Source of the DNA: Takifugu bimaculatus
Lineage: Eukaryota; Chordata; Actinopteri; Tetraodontiformes; Tetraodontidae
Assembly: GCA_004026145.2 (NCBI GenBank)
Contig: CP034975.1
Coordinates: 11,464,418 to 11,528,417, forward strand
DNA length: 64,000 bases
Direction: 5' to 3'
Of the stretch, positions 1 to 10,439 are shown in pieces. Under the pieces are notes generated by a model. The model saw nothing but the letters and a program-made list of their open reading frames with translations. It ran no database searches and was not told the origin of the DNA. Positions within the stretch are counted from its first letter, which is position 1. Every line of letters starts with the position of its first letter. The position numbers and the translations under genes are program-made.

Positions 1-542
1 GCCTTTTCAATTCGAGCCTGAATGCAACCAAATTAAAGATGACAGTGCGGGACCTAATGGGTAGCCTCCTCATGGCAGCCTGCATGGGAGATGCAATTTC
101 TCACAGTAGCTGTGAGAGGTAACATATAGCAGTTTTATAATGTCAATTTTACCAAACTTAACTTAATTAATTAATTAACTTAATTAGATTTTATGCTGTG
201 GCCAAATTAAATACTCAAAATCATTGGGAGAGAAGTAATAAAACAGATAAATGCAGTTTTTTGGCAACTGAGTCTGCAACTAAATCTTCTCAATCTCTCT
301 TCCATTATCTATCTATCATCTGGAAAACTATGCAGACTTATGTTGCAAACTTTGTTGCCTTTCAATTGAGAATTACACCAGAAAATAGTAAAGTGTCACA
401 TTTTGACTCGATACAGAAATTATGTTGCAGAATTAGGTATAATGGTAGCCTCCGGTAGGTGGATGGCCAGATGGATGGATAGGAATATCTATGTTAAGTA
501 GCCATTAGTCCGAAACAGAATGTATAATTACACCCCTCTAGA

Positions 543-1030
543 TGTCACTATCATTGCCCACATGAGCATTGAAATCCCCCTGGAGAACAATGGAGTTCCC
601 AGCCGGAGAAATATTAAGTAACCCTCCCAGGGACTCCAAGAAGGCATGGACTCTGTATGTTTCAGCCCTTAGACCCAAACAACAGCAAGAGAGCTATCCC
701 CAACCTGAAAGTACTTGGAAGCGACACTCACATTCACCTGAGTATACACAACCACATGGTGGCAGAGCTAGGGAATACACCCAATACACTGCTGCCACCT
801 GCGAGCCGCAACTCCAGGCCTTGGCCCAGTAATGCCAATCCTGGTGACATAAGCGTCCTTGTTTTATGACTTTTCATGGTGAGCACATGAACCACCCAGA
901 GTCTGGCCTGTCACCCAAGACCTATTTTTCCAATGGAGACCCGACCAGAGGCATAATGGGCGCAGACAACATAGCCTGTAAGATCACTCAGGCACCCCAA
1001 TCCCTCTACCACAGTAAGGTGCTTGTTCAA
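543..1030 (-). mobile_element. Rex-Babar (RTE-type) LINE, decayed 5' fragment
   Basis: The stretch at 543-660 matches, with many changes, the endonuclease-coding stretch around 39,380-39,490. The stretch at 945-1,025 matches the 5' leader found at 28,010-28,090 and 39,810-39,890 (the motif ending in ctccaccac.ataaggtg). The order shows a minus-strand copy whose 5' end is at about 1,030 and which is cut off at about 543 within the endonuclease. It has internal deletions and no open frame. It is the oldest looking of three such copies in the window. Confidence 0.7.
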
Positions 1031-1039
1031 AAAGGAGTA

Positions 1040-2029
1040 CTACTCTTTGTATTCTATATTTTTAAGTTATGGGCTTTTTATCATTAAAAAACTTTTCTAA
1101 AGCCAAGAAAATGTATTTGATTTTGCATTATGTCAGTATGCCGTACAATTATGAGGACTGCATGTTCAAGTGATGTCTATAGAAAAAGCATGATTTTAGA
1201 CAAGAGTTATGGAGGGACAGATATTAATGACAAAACTGAACATGTGACACAAAGACAAATGTTCTTGTACTCAGTTCCAGATACTTCGATTTTGTGGATA
1301 TGCATCATATTTATTGGTTACATATGAGCTGAGTTGTTGGGATTATGACACGCAATATTTCAATTCCCCAGTTTTGATAATCTTAAAAGGTATTGTTATT
1401 ATTGAATAACAATAACAAAAATAATAATAACTATTTGTATAGCACCTTTCATCAAAGGAATGCAGATTTTCTTGCTTTCTTTCTTCAGAATTTTTTAACA
1501 TTCTTTTACATTATAATAAACCTTCTGTCCTGAACCTATAATAAACTTTCTGTACTGAATGATGACTCGTACCTGTAACGTTATAAATTAATAAACATAC
1601 AGTGAGAATATATCAGCACTTTTAAAGCTTAATTTAACCTTCATTGCTGGTTGCAGTCAGCATGTGTGTAAATGCATCGCCTATAAACTTGTATACATTG
1701 TGGTTGACGCTACAGCGTAGCTAGGGATGGGCAATGATTTCCAAATATTAGAATAGTTGCTCAAGTCAAAAACAATTCAATTAGTCCACTGTATTAATCG
1801 AAGAGTACTTTTGCTTGAAATGACAATTCCTACTCTTTATTGGTGGCTTCACTTCAAGCTCTCAGATAGGAGCAATCAACAATAGCACCACTAGACACCA
1901 GCAGTCTACAGTCAAGCACTGAGTGTTCGTTTAGATATGCCACACTGGATTTTAATCTGCCATTAGAAGTTTGCATATCAAAACTTTACGAGTTTGGCAA
2001 ACCATTTGAAAAATGTGATTATGATTGTA
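1040..2029. other. AT-rich intronic sequence with a possible hAT end
   Basis: No gene is visible. Around 1,435-1,450 there is a short stretch resembling the tail of fish repeats (tttgtatagcacctttca). At 1,729 a GGGATGGGCA motif resembles one hAT family end and has a counterpart at 13,250, but no target duplication could be shown. Confidence 0.4.
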
Positions 2030-2678
2030 CAGTGGGACCTCTACTTACGAAATTAATTGGTTCCGGAAGTTGTTTTGTAACCTGAAAATTACGTAAGTAG
2101 AGATGCGTTTTCCATGTAAATGCCCTAATCCGTTCCAAGGCCTCAAAAATTCGGACATATTTTTTTTTATAAATCATAAAAATGCAACAAAACATGTAAC
2201 AAATACATGTTACAATTAGATTACCGAACAATAAATGTAGGAATTCAGTGCAAGGTTTCTCCAGGAACAAAATAAACTTTATTACAGGCTAATCCTACAT
2301 TAGCTGTCATTACTAGCAATGAACGTTAACACTTGTGTTAACACTGCCATCTAATGGACAAACATACGAACACCCACAATAAATCCCGAAGACAACGAAG
2401 AAGATGCTGGGATACACACAAACTTGTACATATTGACGTCCCTCCTAGTCAGTGGGATTACAGGAAGATGCTAGGCGATAGCCAATGGCAGAGCAGCTAC
2501 AAGCATGTTTGCGTTAAACTGCGCTAAACTCCGCGAGCTGCGAGTATCAGCGGTAGCATATTTTTGCCTTTCGTATCCTAATATTTCTTTCGTAACAAGA
2601 GGAAATATTTTCCCGTTGAGACGTTTTGTAACCTGAAAATTTTACATGTAGAGACGTTCGTAAGTAGAGGTCCCACTG
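2030..2678. mobile_element. Tc1/mariner-type MITE, 649 bp
   Basis: The two ends are perfect 22-bp inverted copies beginning CAGTGGGACCTCTACTTACG, flanked by TA on both sides (2,028-2,029 and 2,679-2,680), the target duplication of the Tc1/mariner superfamily. Inside, a subterminal motif (gtaacctgaaaatt) occurs near both ends. There is no transposase frame, so this is a non-autonomous element that depended on a partner. Confidence 0.85.
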
Positions 2679-2680
2679 TA

Positions 2681-3389
2681 TATAATCCACGCATGGCTAC
2701 AATATATCCCAGTCCTGCTCAAGGTTTCTTCCTGTTTCTTCCTGCTTGCTTGCTTGATTGATTGATTGAGTGTCGCTAACTTTACAGGAGAAGATTGGCT
2801 TACGGCAACATTATTGGACAGACTGTGCTGATGCTAACTCACAATCACAGTGTAATCACATAAGATTTTATTTATTGCTGTTATTGATAGGTCAGTATGG
2901 ACTTATCATTATTGCCTATGAGAGGCAGTAAACTAACAGTTATCAATATTGGTTGAAATCAATCAAACACCAAAACACCAACCAAGGAATGCTGGGGGAA
3001 AATTTTGCAAAAGCAGACTCTCCCCAGGAAAATGGATGTAGTTTATCCTAGCTTGACAGTGTAACCAGGATATCCCTTTCCTGACAACAAACCAAATGAG
3101 CCAACTTCTGCTGCATTGTACTGCTCCAGAATATCAATCAGTGGCGAAAAACAAACTGTGATGAAGATATTACTCTCTAGGTATAAAAACATCAATTCTG
3201 CTGAGCTTAGCTGGATCACAGGCATGTAATCATTTTAATGTTGAATTCTTGTAACCTCTGCTATGATAAATGGCATGTTGTACACTTTCAACTTTTAGTA
3301 GTATAAGTCGTTTCCAGTTTACATACAACATCATAGAGCACAACAAGAGTTTAGTCTGTGCCAGTAAAATTGCAACTTCACTTTGCACC
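2681..3389. other. Unannotated intronic sequence
   Basis: AT-rich sequence with a short tgattgattg run near 2,755. I see no gene or clear repeat here. Confidence 0.4.
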
Positions 3390-3399
3390 AGGTTCAGTC

Positions 3400-3595
3400 T
3401 AGGAGAGGAGGGAGGACAGGTAGAGGATAGGATAGGTAGGAGAGGAGAGGGGTAGAGGAGAGGAGAGGTAGAGTGAAGGGGAGGTAGAGGAGAGGAGAAG
3501 GAGGGGAAAGAGGAGAGGAAAGAAGAGGAGAGGGAGAGGAAAAGGAGAAGGAGAAGGAGAGGAGAGGAGAGGAGAGGGAGAAGAGAGGCACAGAG
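3400..3595. repeat. Purine-rich (GGAGA)n tract
   Basis: About 195 bases almost wholly A and G on the plus strand, made of irregular GGAGA and GGAGAGG units. By alignment it is an expanded form of the pyrimidine-rich part of the L2 3' UTR seen at 12,270-12,330. Open frames across it (Ser/Leu/Pro-rich) are compositional artefacts. Confidence 0.85.
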
Positions 3596-3688
3596 CACAG
3601 AAACACACACAAAAAATATGCACAATCACTTCAACGGGGCCGGCGGTCATTATGCAGCTCCGATGGCAGTGATACCTGCAAATAGATA

Positions 3689-3712
3689 GGGGGGGGGGGG
3701 GGGGGGGGGGGG
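3689..3712. repeat. Poly(G) run of 24
   Basis: An uninterrupted run of 24 G inside the L2 3' UTR. The equivalent place in the L2 copy at about 12,085 has only five G, so the run expanded here or is an assembly effect. Confidence 0.9.
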
Positions 3713-4411
3713 AGAAGCAGAAAAACTACACAAGAATCAGCATAACTAGTCTGCTTGATGAGGAGAGGAAAGGAGAGGAAAGGAGAGGAAACCATGACCC
3801 AGTGGAGTGACAGAGGCCTGTCAGGTGATCATGTTTCCGGACCCCGGCAGCCTTGGCCTATAACAGCATAGCTAAGATATGACCTAACGATTAGACGACC
3901 CCCTAAGTATGATAATTTGTCTGTCTATGATAGTAACTGGAACTACTGAATTAGTAACAGTAAGCTTTTTCAAAGAGGTAGGTTTTGAGTCTGATCTTAA
4001 AAGTAGCGATGGAGTCAGCCTCCCGTACCTGGACAGGGAGCTGGTTCCAAAGCAGGGGGGGCCTGGTAGCTAAATGCTCGGCCCCCCATTCTACTCCTAG
4101 AAACTCTGGGAACCACAAGTAGACCAGCATTCTGAGAGCGGAGCGGTCTATTGGGCTGATAGGGTATCACTAGCTCCTCCAGGTAGGATGGAGCTAGGCC
4201 TCTGAGGACCTTGTAGGTCAGAAGAAGGGTTTTAAAAGTTATTCTAAATTTAACGGGCAGCCAATGAAGCGACACCATTACAGGACTTATGTGATCTCTT
4301 TTGTCAATACCTGTCAGAACTCTGGCTGCAGCATTTTGGATCAACTGGAGGCTTCTTAAAGAGTTGTTTGGACACCCTGATAATAAGGAGTTACAGTAGT
4401 CCAGCCTAGTA

Positions 4412-5555
4412 TCTTATGTTGTGTTTTTTGGTGGAATTGTCAGAAGATACACTGGAATATTCAGCAGCAAAACAATGGATGATAACAATAATAACACTAA
4501 TGCTAGATAACCAAAAGTTATTTTTCATAATATTCACTCTGTGTTTCACTGTGGGGTATATTAGCTCCTGTATTGCCACACAGGTTATGGAACAACTATC
4601 TGTCAGCGGGGAAGATCTCTGTATTTTAATTAGGACTCAGGAATCGTCTCCAGACTGAACCTCGAAAAAGACAGCCCAGGAGACAAAGAGCTGGATTCTC
4701 CCTCTGATGCTCTGTGTCCTGCCATACTGAAAGGGGTCATGGTTCCATTTTATACATCGCCACTTAAATAATCCCCACTTTCAGCCATACAGACACCTAG
4801 AGGAAGGAGTCTTGGCATTTGGCCAGGCCTACAATTACAGTCATTCCAGGTGTGGGTGAAACAATGTCCAAAGGCAATTTTAGAAATATTGTCTGTGAGA
4901 AGGGCAAATGAAAATGTGGTACTACATGACATCCTATACTGTTATTTCCAAGGAAATTTGTTTAGAGCCCACAGGTCTAGAGAAGGGTAGATTCCTCCTT
5001 CCCCAACCCTATTTTGGGAACAAGGAAATATCTGGAACAAAACCTTGACTGACTCAGGAGATATGACAGAAATTGTTTTTTTTTTCCCAACAGAGAGAGG
5101 ATTTAAGTCGGTAAGACATGAGCTGAATCCTCCTGTCCTTTTGATTGTACGATACTGCAGAAACACAAGAGGTGTTGTGGTGCCTTCTTGCAGGAAAGTA
5201 GGGAGAAATGGCACCGCAGGAACGGTGGGGCCTGTCACTCCCCAGGAATGGTGGTGCCCATCCCGGGGGCTGAGCTGCAGAGAGCTCGGAGGACACAAAT
5301 CTTATAGACAGGGTCTTTTCATCCATATTGGCTTTTTTTCTCTCATCTGCAACCTTCAACTTGTGGCCTGGCTCTGACAGACATCTTTATTTTCACCCTT
5401 GGACAACATGTGCATTTGTGTGCTGGCAAAAATTTAGCTCATAGTCAGCACTGGAGTAGCCACTGGCATAGGAAAAAGCCAAAACGATGGCCCTGCAGGA
5501 GGAAAAAGAGCAGTATCTGTTTTGGTCCTCAGAGCAGATTAAGTCATTATTATTC
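4412..5555. other. Unannotated intronic sequence
   Basis: No gene seen. The 110-codon frame near 5,045-5,377 shows no family match and has overlapping frames on the other strand. Confidence 0.4.
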
Positions 5556-7795
5556 AGATTCAGATTTTTTATTCGTCCCACAACGGGGAACTTTATGGCA
5601 CAACAGCAACAAAAACACACAGAGGAAAAGACATTCAGTAATGCAAGGATAGAAAAATAACAATAAGCAATAATAATACATATATAATAAAAAATAAAAA
5701 TAAGAATAGAAAATATATAAAAAATATATAATAATCCAAGGTAAATGGATAATTACCAGAAGTATTTTTGTAGACCTGTACATAGAACAGAGAATAATAT
5801 ATATATATCAGTATATATAATATTCAGTGTGTGAAAAATAGTTGAAATGGTATTAGAGAATTGTAATGTTATTGTGTCAGTCCAGTGGTAAAAGCAGTTA
5901 TTTATTTATGTTTACTAGTCTGCAGACTAGCAGGCATTATGTTTATTGTGCAATCTGACAGCAGCCGGCAGGAAAGATCTGCGATACCTCTCCTTCACAC
6001 AGCGAGGGTGGAGAAGCCACTCACTGAAGGAGCTGCCCAGTGCTGTCATAGTGTCCTGCAGGGGGTGGGACGTGTTGTTCAACATGGATGACAGCTTAGC
6101 CATCATCCTCCCACTTCCCACCACCTCCACTGAGTCCAGGGGGCATCGCAGGACAGAGCCGGCCCTCCTCACCAGTCTGTCCATCCTCCTCCTGACCCTG
6201 ATGCTGCTGGACCAGCAGACTATCCCGTAAAAAGATGGCAGATCCCACCAGAGTCATAAAAAGTCCTCAGGAGTGGTTCCTGCACACCAAAAGACCTCAC
6301 CCTCCTGAGAAGGAACTGTCTGCTATTGCCCTTCTTGACATGGGCATCTGTGTTGTGTGTCCAGTCCAGGTTATGGTGAACACTCAGGTACTTATAGGAC
6401 CTCACAACGTCAATGTCCATTCCCAGGATGTTTACTGGTGCAGGTGGGGGGTTGTTACGCCTGCGGAAATCTACCACCAGCTCCTTGGTTTTACTGGTGT
6501 TGATCTGGAAGTTATTCCGCAGGCTCCAGTCCACAAAGTCCTGAATAAGTCCTCTGTACTCCGTATTATCCCCATCAGTGATGAGGCCGACATCAGCAGA
6601 GTCGTCAGAGAATTTCTGGAGGTGACATGATAATAAACTGTATGAAAAGTCCGCGGTGTAGAGGGTGAACAGGAAAGGAGCCAGAACTGTCCCCTGTGGG
6701 ACACCAGTGCTGCAGAGAAGCCAATGTGACTTGCAGCCCTTCACCCTCACAAACTGTGGTCTTTTTGTGAGGGAGTCCAAAATCCATGTTGTGAGGTGGT
6801 GATCCACCCCAGCTACCTGCAGCTTGTCCCCTAACAGCCTGGGCTGGATGGTATTGAATGCACTGGAGAAATCAAAAAACATCAAAATCAAAAATCCTCA
6901 CAGTGCTTCAAGCCTTCTCCAGGTGAGTGAGGGAGGTGTGAAGGAGGTAGATGATGGCATCATCCACCCCAATCTTGAGCTGGTAGGCAAACTGCAGCGG
7001 GTCCATGAAGGAGCTCACCAGCGGGTGCAGATGGACGAGGACTATTCTCTCCAGCATCTTCATCAGATGAGACGTTAGAGCTACCAGCCTGTAACTGTTG
7101 AGCTCCTTGGGGTGCAGTGTCTTTGGCAGTGGGACAATCCAAGATGTCTTCCATAGCTGTGGCACTCTCCCCAGTTTCAGGTTCAGGTTAAATGTGTGAC
7201 TGAAAATCCCACACAGCTGGTCTGCTTCAGGAACCTGAAGCTAATTACATCTGGACCCGTCGCTTTCCTGGCCCTGTTCTTCTTCAGGGCCTTCCTCACC
7301 TGGTGTGTTGTGAGGGTCAGGCAGGGAGGTGTTGGTGGGAGGGATGGGCACGGGCCAGAGTGTGAAGTGTTGGGCAGGTGTGAGCCTAAGGTCATGAGAG
7401 GGGGGAGGGGGGCAGGAGTGGACTGGGGGCACAGCAGAGGAGACTGGGCTGGTGGAGCGGTGGGTGCCTGATCGAATCTGTTGAAGAACAAGTTCAGGTC
7501 ATTTGCCCACCCATGGTCTCCCACAGGCTGGGACTTCTGCTCATTGAAACCCGAGATGGTCTTCAGTCCCTTCCAGACCCCTCAGATGTTGTTCTGCTGG
7601 AGCTGGTGCTCCATCTTCCTCCTGTAGCAGTCTTTCTCTGGCCTGGTCTTCCTCTTCAGCTCCCTCTGCACAGACTTCAGCTCCTCTTTGTCTCCAGACA
7701 CAAAAGCCCTCTTCTTCTCCTTCAGGAGGGCCTTTATGTCTGGGATGATCCAGGGCTTGCTGTTGGAGAAGCTCCATAGAGTCCTGGTGGAGACT
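5556..7795 (-). mobile_element. LINE with reverse transcriptase, CR1/Rex1-like, frameshifted
   Basis: Read from high to low, four pieces in shifting frames make one LINE ORF2. 7,806-7,582 holds the linker after the endonuclease (KPWIIPDIKALLKEKK). 7,524-7,183 ends with ARKATGPDVIS. 7,165-6,908 starts the RT (WIVPLPKT, then YRLVALTS). 6,891-6,220 carries the RT palm (FDFSSAFNTIQ, then GVPQGTVLAP). The catalytic YADD box reads FSDDS. A C-terminal piece follows at 6,184-5,927 and a 3' UTR at about 5,640-5,556 (ttattcgtcccacaacgggg), repeated at 25,805-25,890. Frameshifts and stops show it is dead. It lacks the endonuclease. The clade, CR1/Rex1 versus L2, is uncertain. Confidence 0.82.
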
Positions 7796-9615
7796 TTAAT
7801 ATCCACGTAGCCGTAAATGAAAGATTTAGTAATGGCTTCATTTCATTACTTGATTCAGTTGGTTTCTTCCAACAGATAAATCAACCAACTCATAGCTTCA
7901 ACCACACCCTTGATCTAGTTCTGACTTACTGTGTTAAGGCAGAACATGTGTCAGTGTTCCCTGACAACCCACTGTTGTCAGATCATCCTTTGATCACTTT
8001 TACATTTATGATTAAGGATTCAGAATGTTCAGAATACAGTCTTACTATAGCAGATGTCTTTCAGATAATGCTGTAGCTAAATTAAAAGAAGCGATCTCTG
8101 CGAATCACAGGATCACCATGTGTTTCTCCAGGGATCAATCATTATAATATTAGCCCTGTCAAGGTCGACTCTGTTGCTGAAGGTGCAGCAGCCTTACTAA
8201 GAATCACGCTTGAGTCTGTTGCCCCGATGAAAAAGAAAATAGTAAATCAGAGGAAGTGTGCTCCCTTGTATAATTCACACATTAGGACACTGGTAGTCTG
8301 GTAGTTTATAAAAAGGCCGTACATAAGGGTAGAACAGCTTATTTTTGTTCTTTAATTGAAGAAAACAAGAATAACCCAGGATTTCTTCTGAGCACTGGCC
8401 AATTTAACCAAGAGTCACAGTGTTTTAGATCCACGTGTTCCTTCTTCCCTTAGTGGTGAAGACTTCATGAGCTTCTTCACTGATAAAGTTCTAGCTATCA
8501 GAGAAAAAGCTAATCAGACCATCCCAACAGCTGCTAGACCATCACCAGATGAAAACACCACCACCTGAAAAACATTGCAAAGATCAGGAAACTAATGACG
8601 CACCATGATGCTGAAAAGTGAGTCCATGCAATTGTTACTTCCAGGCTGGACTATTGTAATTCTTTATTATCAGGATGTCCACACAACTCTTTGAGAAGCC
8701 TCCTGTTGATCCAAAATGCTGCAGCTAAAGTTCTGACAGGACAAAAGAGATCACATAACTCCTGTATTGGCATCTCTTCATTGGCTGCCCATTAAATTTT
8801 TAAAATTCTTCTTCTGACCTATAAGGTCCGCAGAGGCCTAGCTCCATCCTGCCTGGAGGATCTCGTGACACCTTATGATCCCAATAGACTGCTCCACTCT
8901 TAGAATGCTGGTTTACTTGTCGTTCCCAGAGTCTCTAGAGATAGAATGGGGAGCCAAGCATTTAGCTATCAGGCCCCCCTGCTGTGGAACCAGCCTCCCT
9001 GTCCAGGTACGGGAAGCTGACTCTAAGATTAGACTTAAGACCTTCCTCTTTGAAAAAGCTGATTGTCAGCAATTCTGTAATTCCAGTTATTATTCTAGGC
9101 AGACTAATTATCATATTTAGAGGGTCATCTAATTAATAGGTTAAGATCTTGTTATGCTGCTATAGGCCGAGACTGCCAGGATCCAGAAACATGATCACTT
9201 GGCAGGCTTCTGCCAACCTGCTGGGTCATGGCTTTTCCTTCTCCCTCCCAGTAGATTAGTGGTGTTATTTCTTGTGTACTTTATCTGCTTCTTTCCCTCT
9301 CTCTCTGTTTCGATCTACAAGTATCGCCGCCTTCATAGCTGTATGATGACCGACTGACCTAAAACCCCGCTGACCGATTCAACTCCTATACCAGCAGCTC
9401 CTATACCTCCCCCCTTCTCCTCCCTCTCTAACCAACTGGCCATCGGCAGGAGGGTCCCCCTACATGAGCCCGGTCCTGCTCCTCCTGTTAAAAGGGAGTT
9501 TTTTCTTGCGACTGTTGCTTGTTGGGCAGGGGGGGCGGGGATGTCAGGTCCTAGAATTCTATAAAGCGCCTAGAGACGATTTTGATTGTAACAGACGCTA
9601 TATAAATAAAGATTA
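7787..9615 (+). mobile_element. L2-type LINE copy, internally deleted
   Basis: The copy opens in the endonuclease C-terminus (GDFNIHV, at the junction with the preceding minus-strand LINE) and runs through the inter-domain region to about 8,570. It then jumps to the end of ORF2 (about 8,575-9,118, LHWLPIKF-type block and RPLRS-type block), which shows that the RT core is deleted. The 3' UTR runs to the terminal block at 9,560-9,610 (gcctagagacgattttgatt, then gctatataaataaa). Many stops; a pseudogene copy. Confidence 0.85.
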
Positions 9616-9879
9616 ATTGCTTAAGACAGGAAGTTGCATGGGGCTGGCTAATAAAATGTTTTTCAATAGACATGTAATCAATACTAATAAAAAATAAAAT
9701 CAGCATTGAGAAGTTTCAAAGAAAAGTAACTACTCAACGTAGACTGAGCAGTTGGATTGACATGCTCACAATGAATCTTTTAACAGCATAATTTATGGCA
9801 GCGCCATTTTATCATCATGTACTTGATTATTCAATGGATTGAGATTATAAATGAAAGTGAGTGCTGCAGTGAGCGAAGA

Positions 9880-10150
9880 AATTATTGTCAAAACAGATTT
9901 TTATTGACAAAAGTTATCCCGCCAGTATGCCAATTTTGGCATTCGACAAGTCAGACCCTAGTAAGATCAATGTGATCTGTAAATTATGCAAGACCATTGT
10001 CCCCACCTAGAGTGGCAATGCATCAAACCATTTTTTAACCATCTTAGCCACACTCACCCTTTAGAGAGCAGCTGTATTCATAAACATTCAACATCAACAG
10101 CTACTGCACTACCTCACAAGCAGTTGATCACCATAGAGATACTCTGTAAC
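9880..10150 (+). mobile_element. hAT transposase remnant, BED zinc-finger region
   Basis: In one plus frame (about 9,940-10,010) the sequence reads SDPSKINVICKLCK, which resembles the N-terminal BED finger (CxxC) of Ac-like hAT transposases and ZBED proteins. A HxxxxH-like remnant follows, and there are stops. Together with a hAT-like end at about 13,254 it may be one old element later split by the L2 copies between them; that is inference. Confidence 0.5.
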
Positions 10151-10313
10151 AGTATCTTGTGACAAATCATCTAAAACGTACAAATAACGGAGGCAGTGTC
10201 ATATCCCAAAATATCATAATCTCTGTTAATCATATTGAATAATACATGACAGACAACAGAAAGCACACCCACATTGTAAAAGTATAACAGACAGAGACAT
10301 GGTGGCATTAAAA

Positions 10314-10392
10314 GATAGATTGCTGCCACTCCCCTCCTTGACCAGTTACCCTGGCTGTTACTGGTGAAGGAGGGGAGTAGCATCAATCTATC
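10314..10392. repeat. Near-perfect hairpin, 32-nt arms and 15-nt loop
   Basis: Positions 10,314-10,345 and 10,361-10,392 are inverted copies with 29 of 32 positions able to pair (three isolated mismatches), separated by a 15-nt loop. The total of 79 nt is the size of a microRNA precursor stem. I do not recognise the arms as a known family. It could equally be a fold-back scrap of a transposon. Confidence 0.75.
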
Positions 10393-10439
10393 AATGATAT
10401 TTATTAATTATCTCCAAACCCAAACACAGCTACAGTTCA

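Larger units (their letters stand above)
3390..4411 (-). mobile_element. L2-type LINE, 3' part of ORF2 and 3' UTR
   Basis: On the minus strand, 4,344 down to about 4,015 encodes the C-terminal end of a fish L2 reverse transcriptase ORF (IQNAAARVLT, then LHWLPVKFRI, then YLEELVIPY), truncated at its 5' end near 4,411. Below 4,015 lies the L2 3' UTR, recognisable by comparison with 9,120-9,500 and 12,000-12,330. It has a run of 24 G and a purine-rich tract. The ORF part is nearly the same as the copy at 47,928-48,568. Confidence 0.88.

Noticed and set aside
3230..3650. Overlapping Ser/Leu/Pro-rich frames on the minus strand
   Set aside because: They arise from the purine-rich L2 3' UTR tract read in three frames.
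5045..5377. Pair of overlapping 100-codon frames on opposite strands
   Set aside because: No family match in either and no splice context; chance frames in GC-richer sequence.
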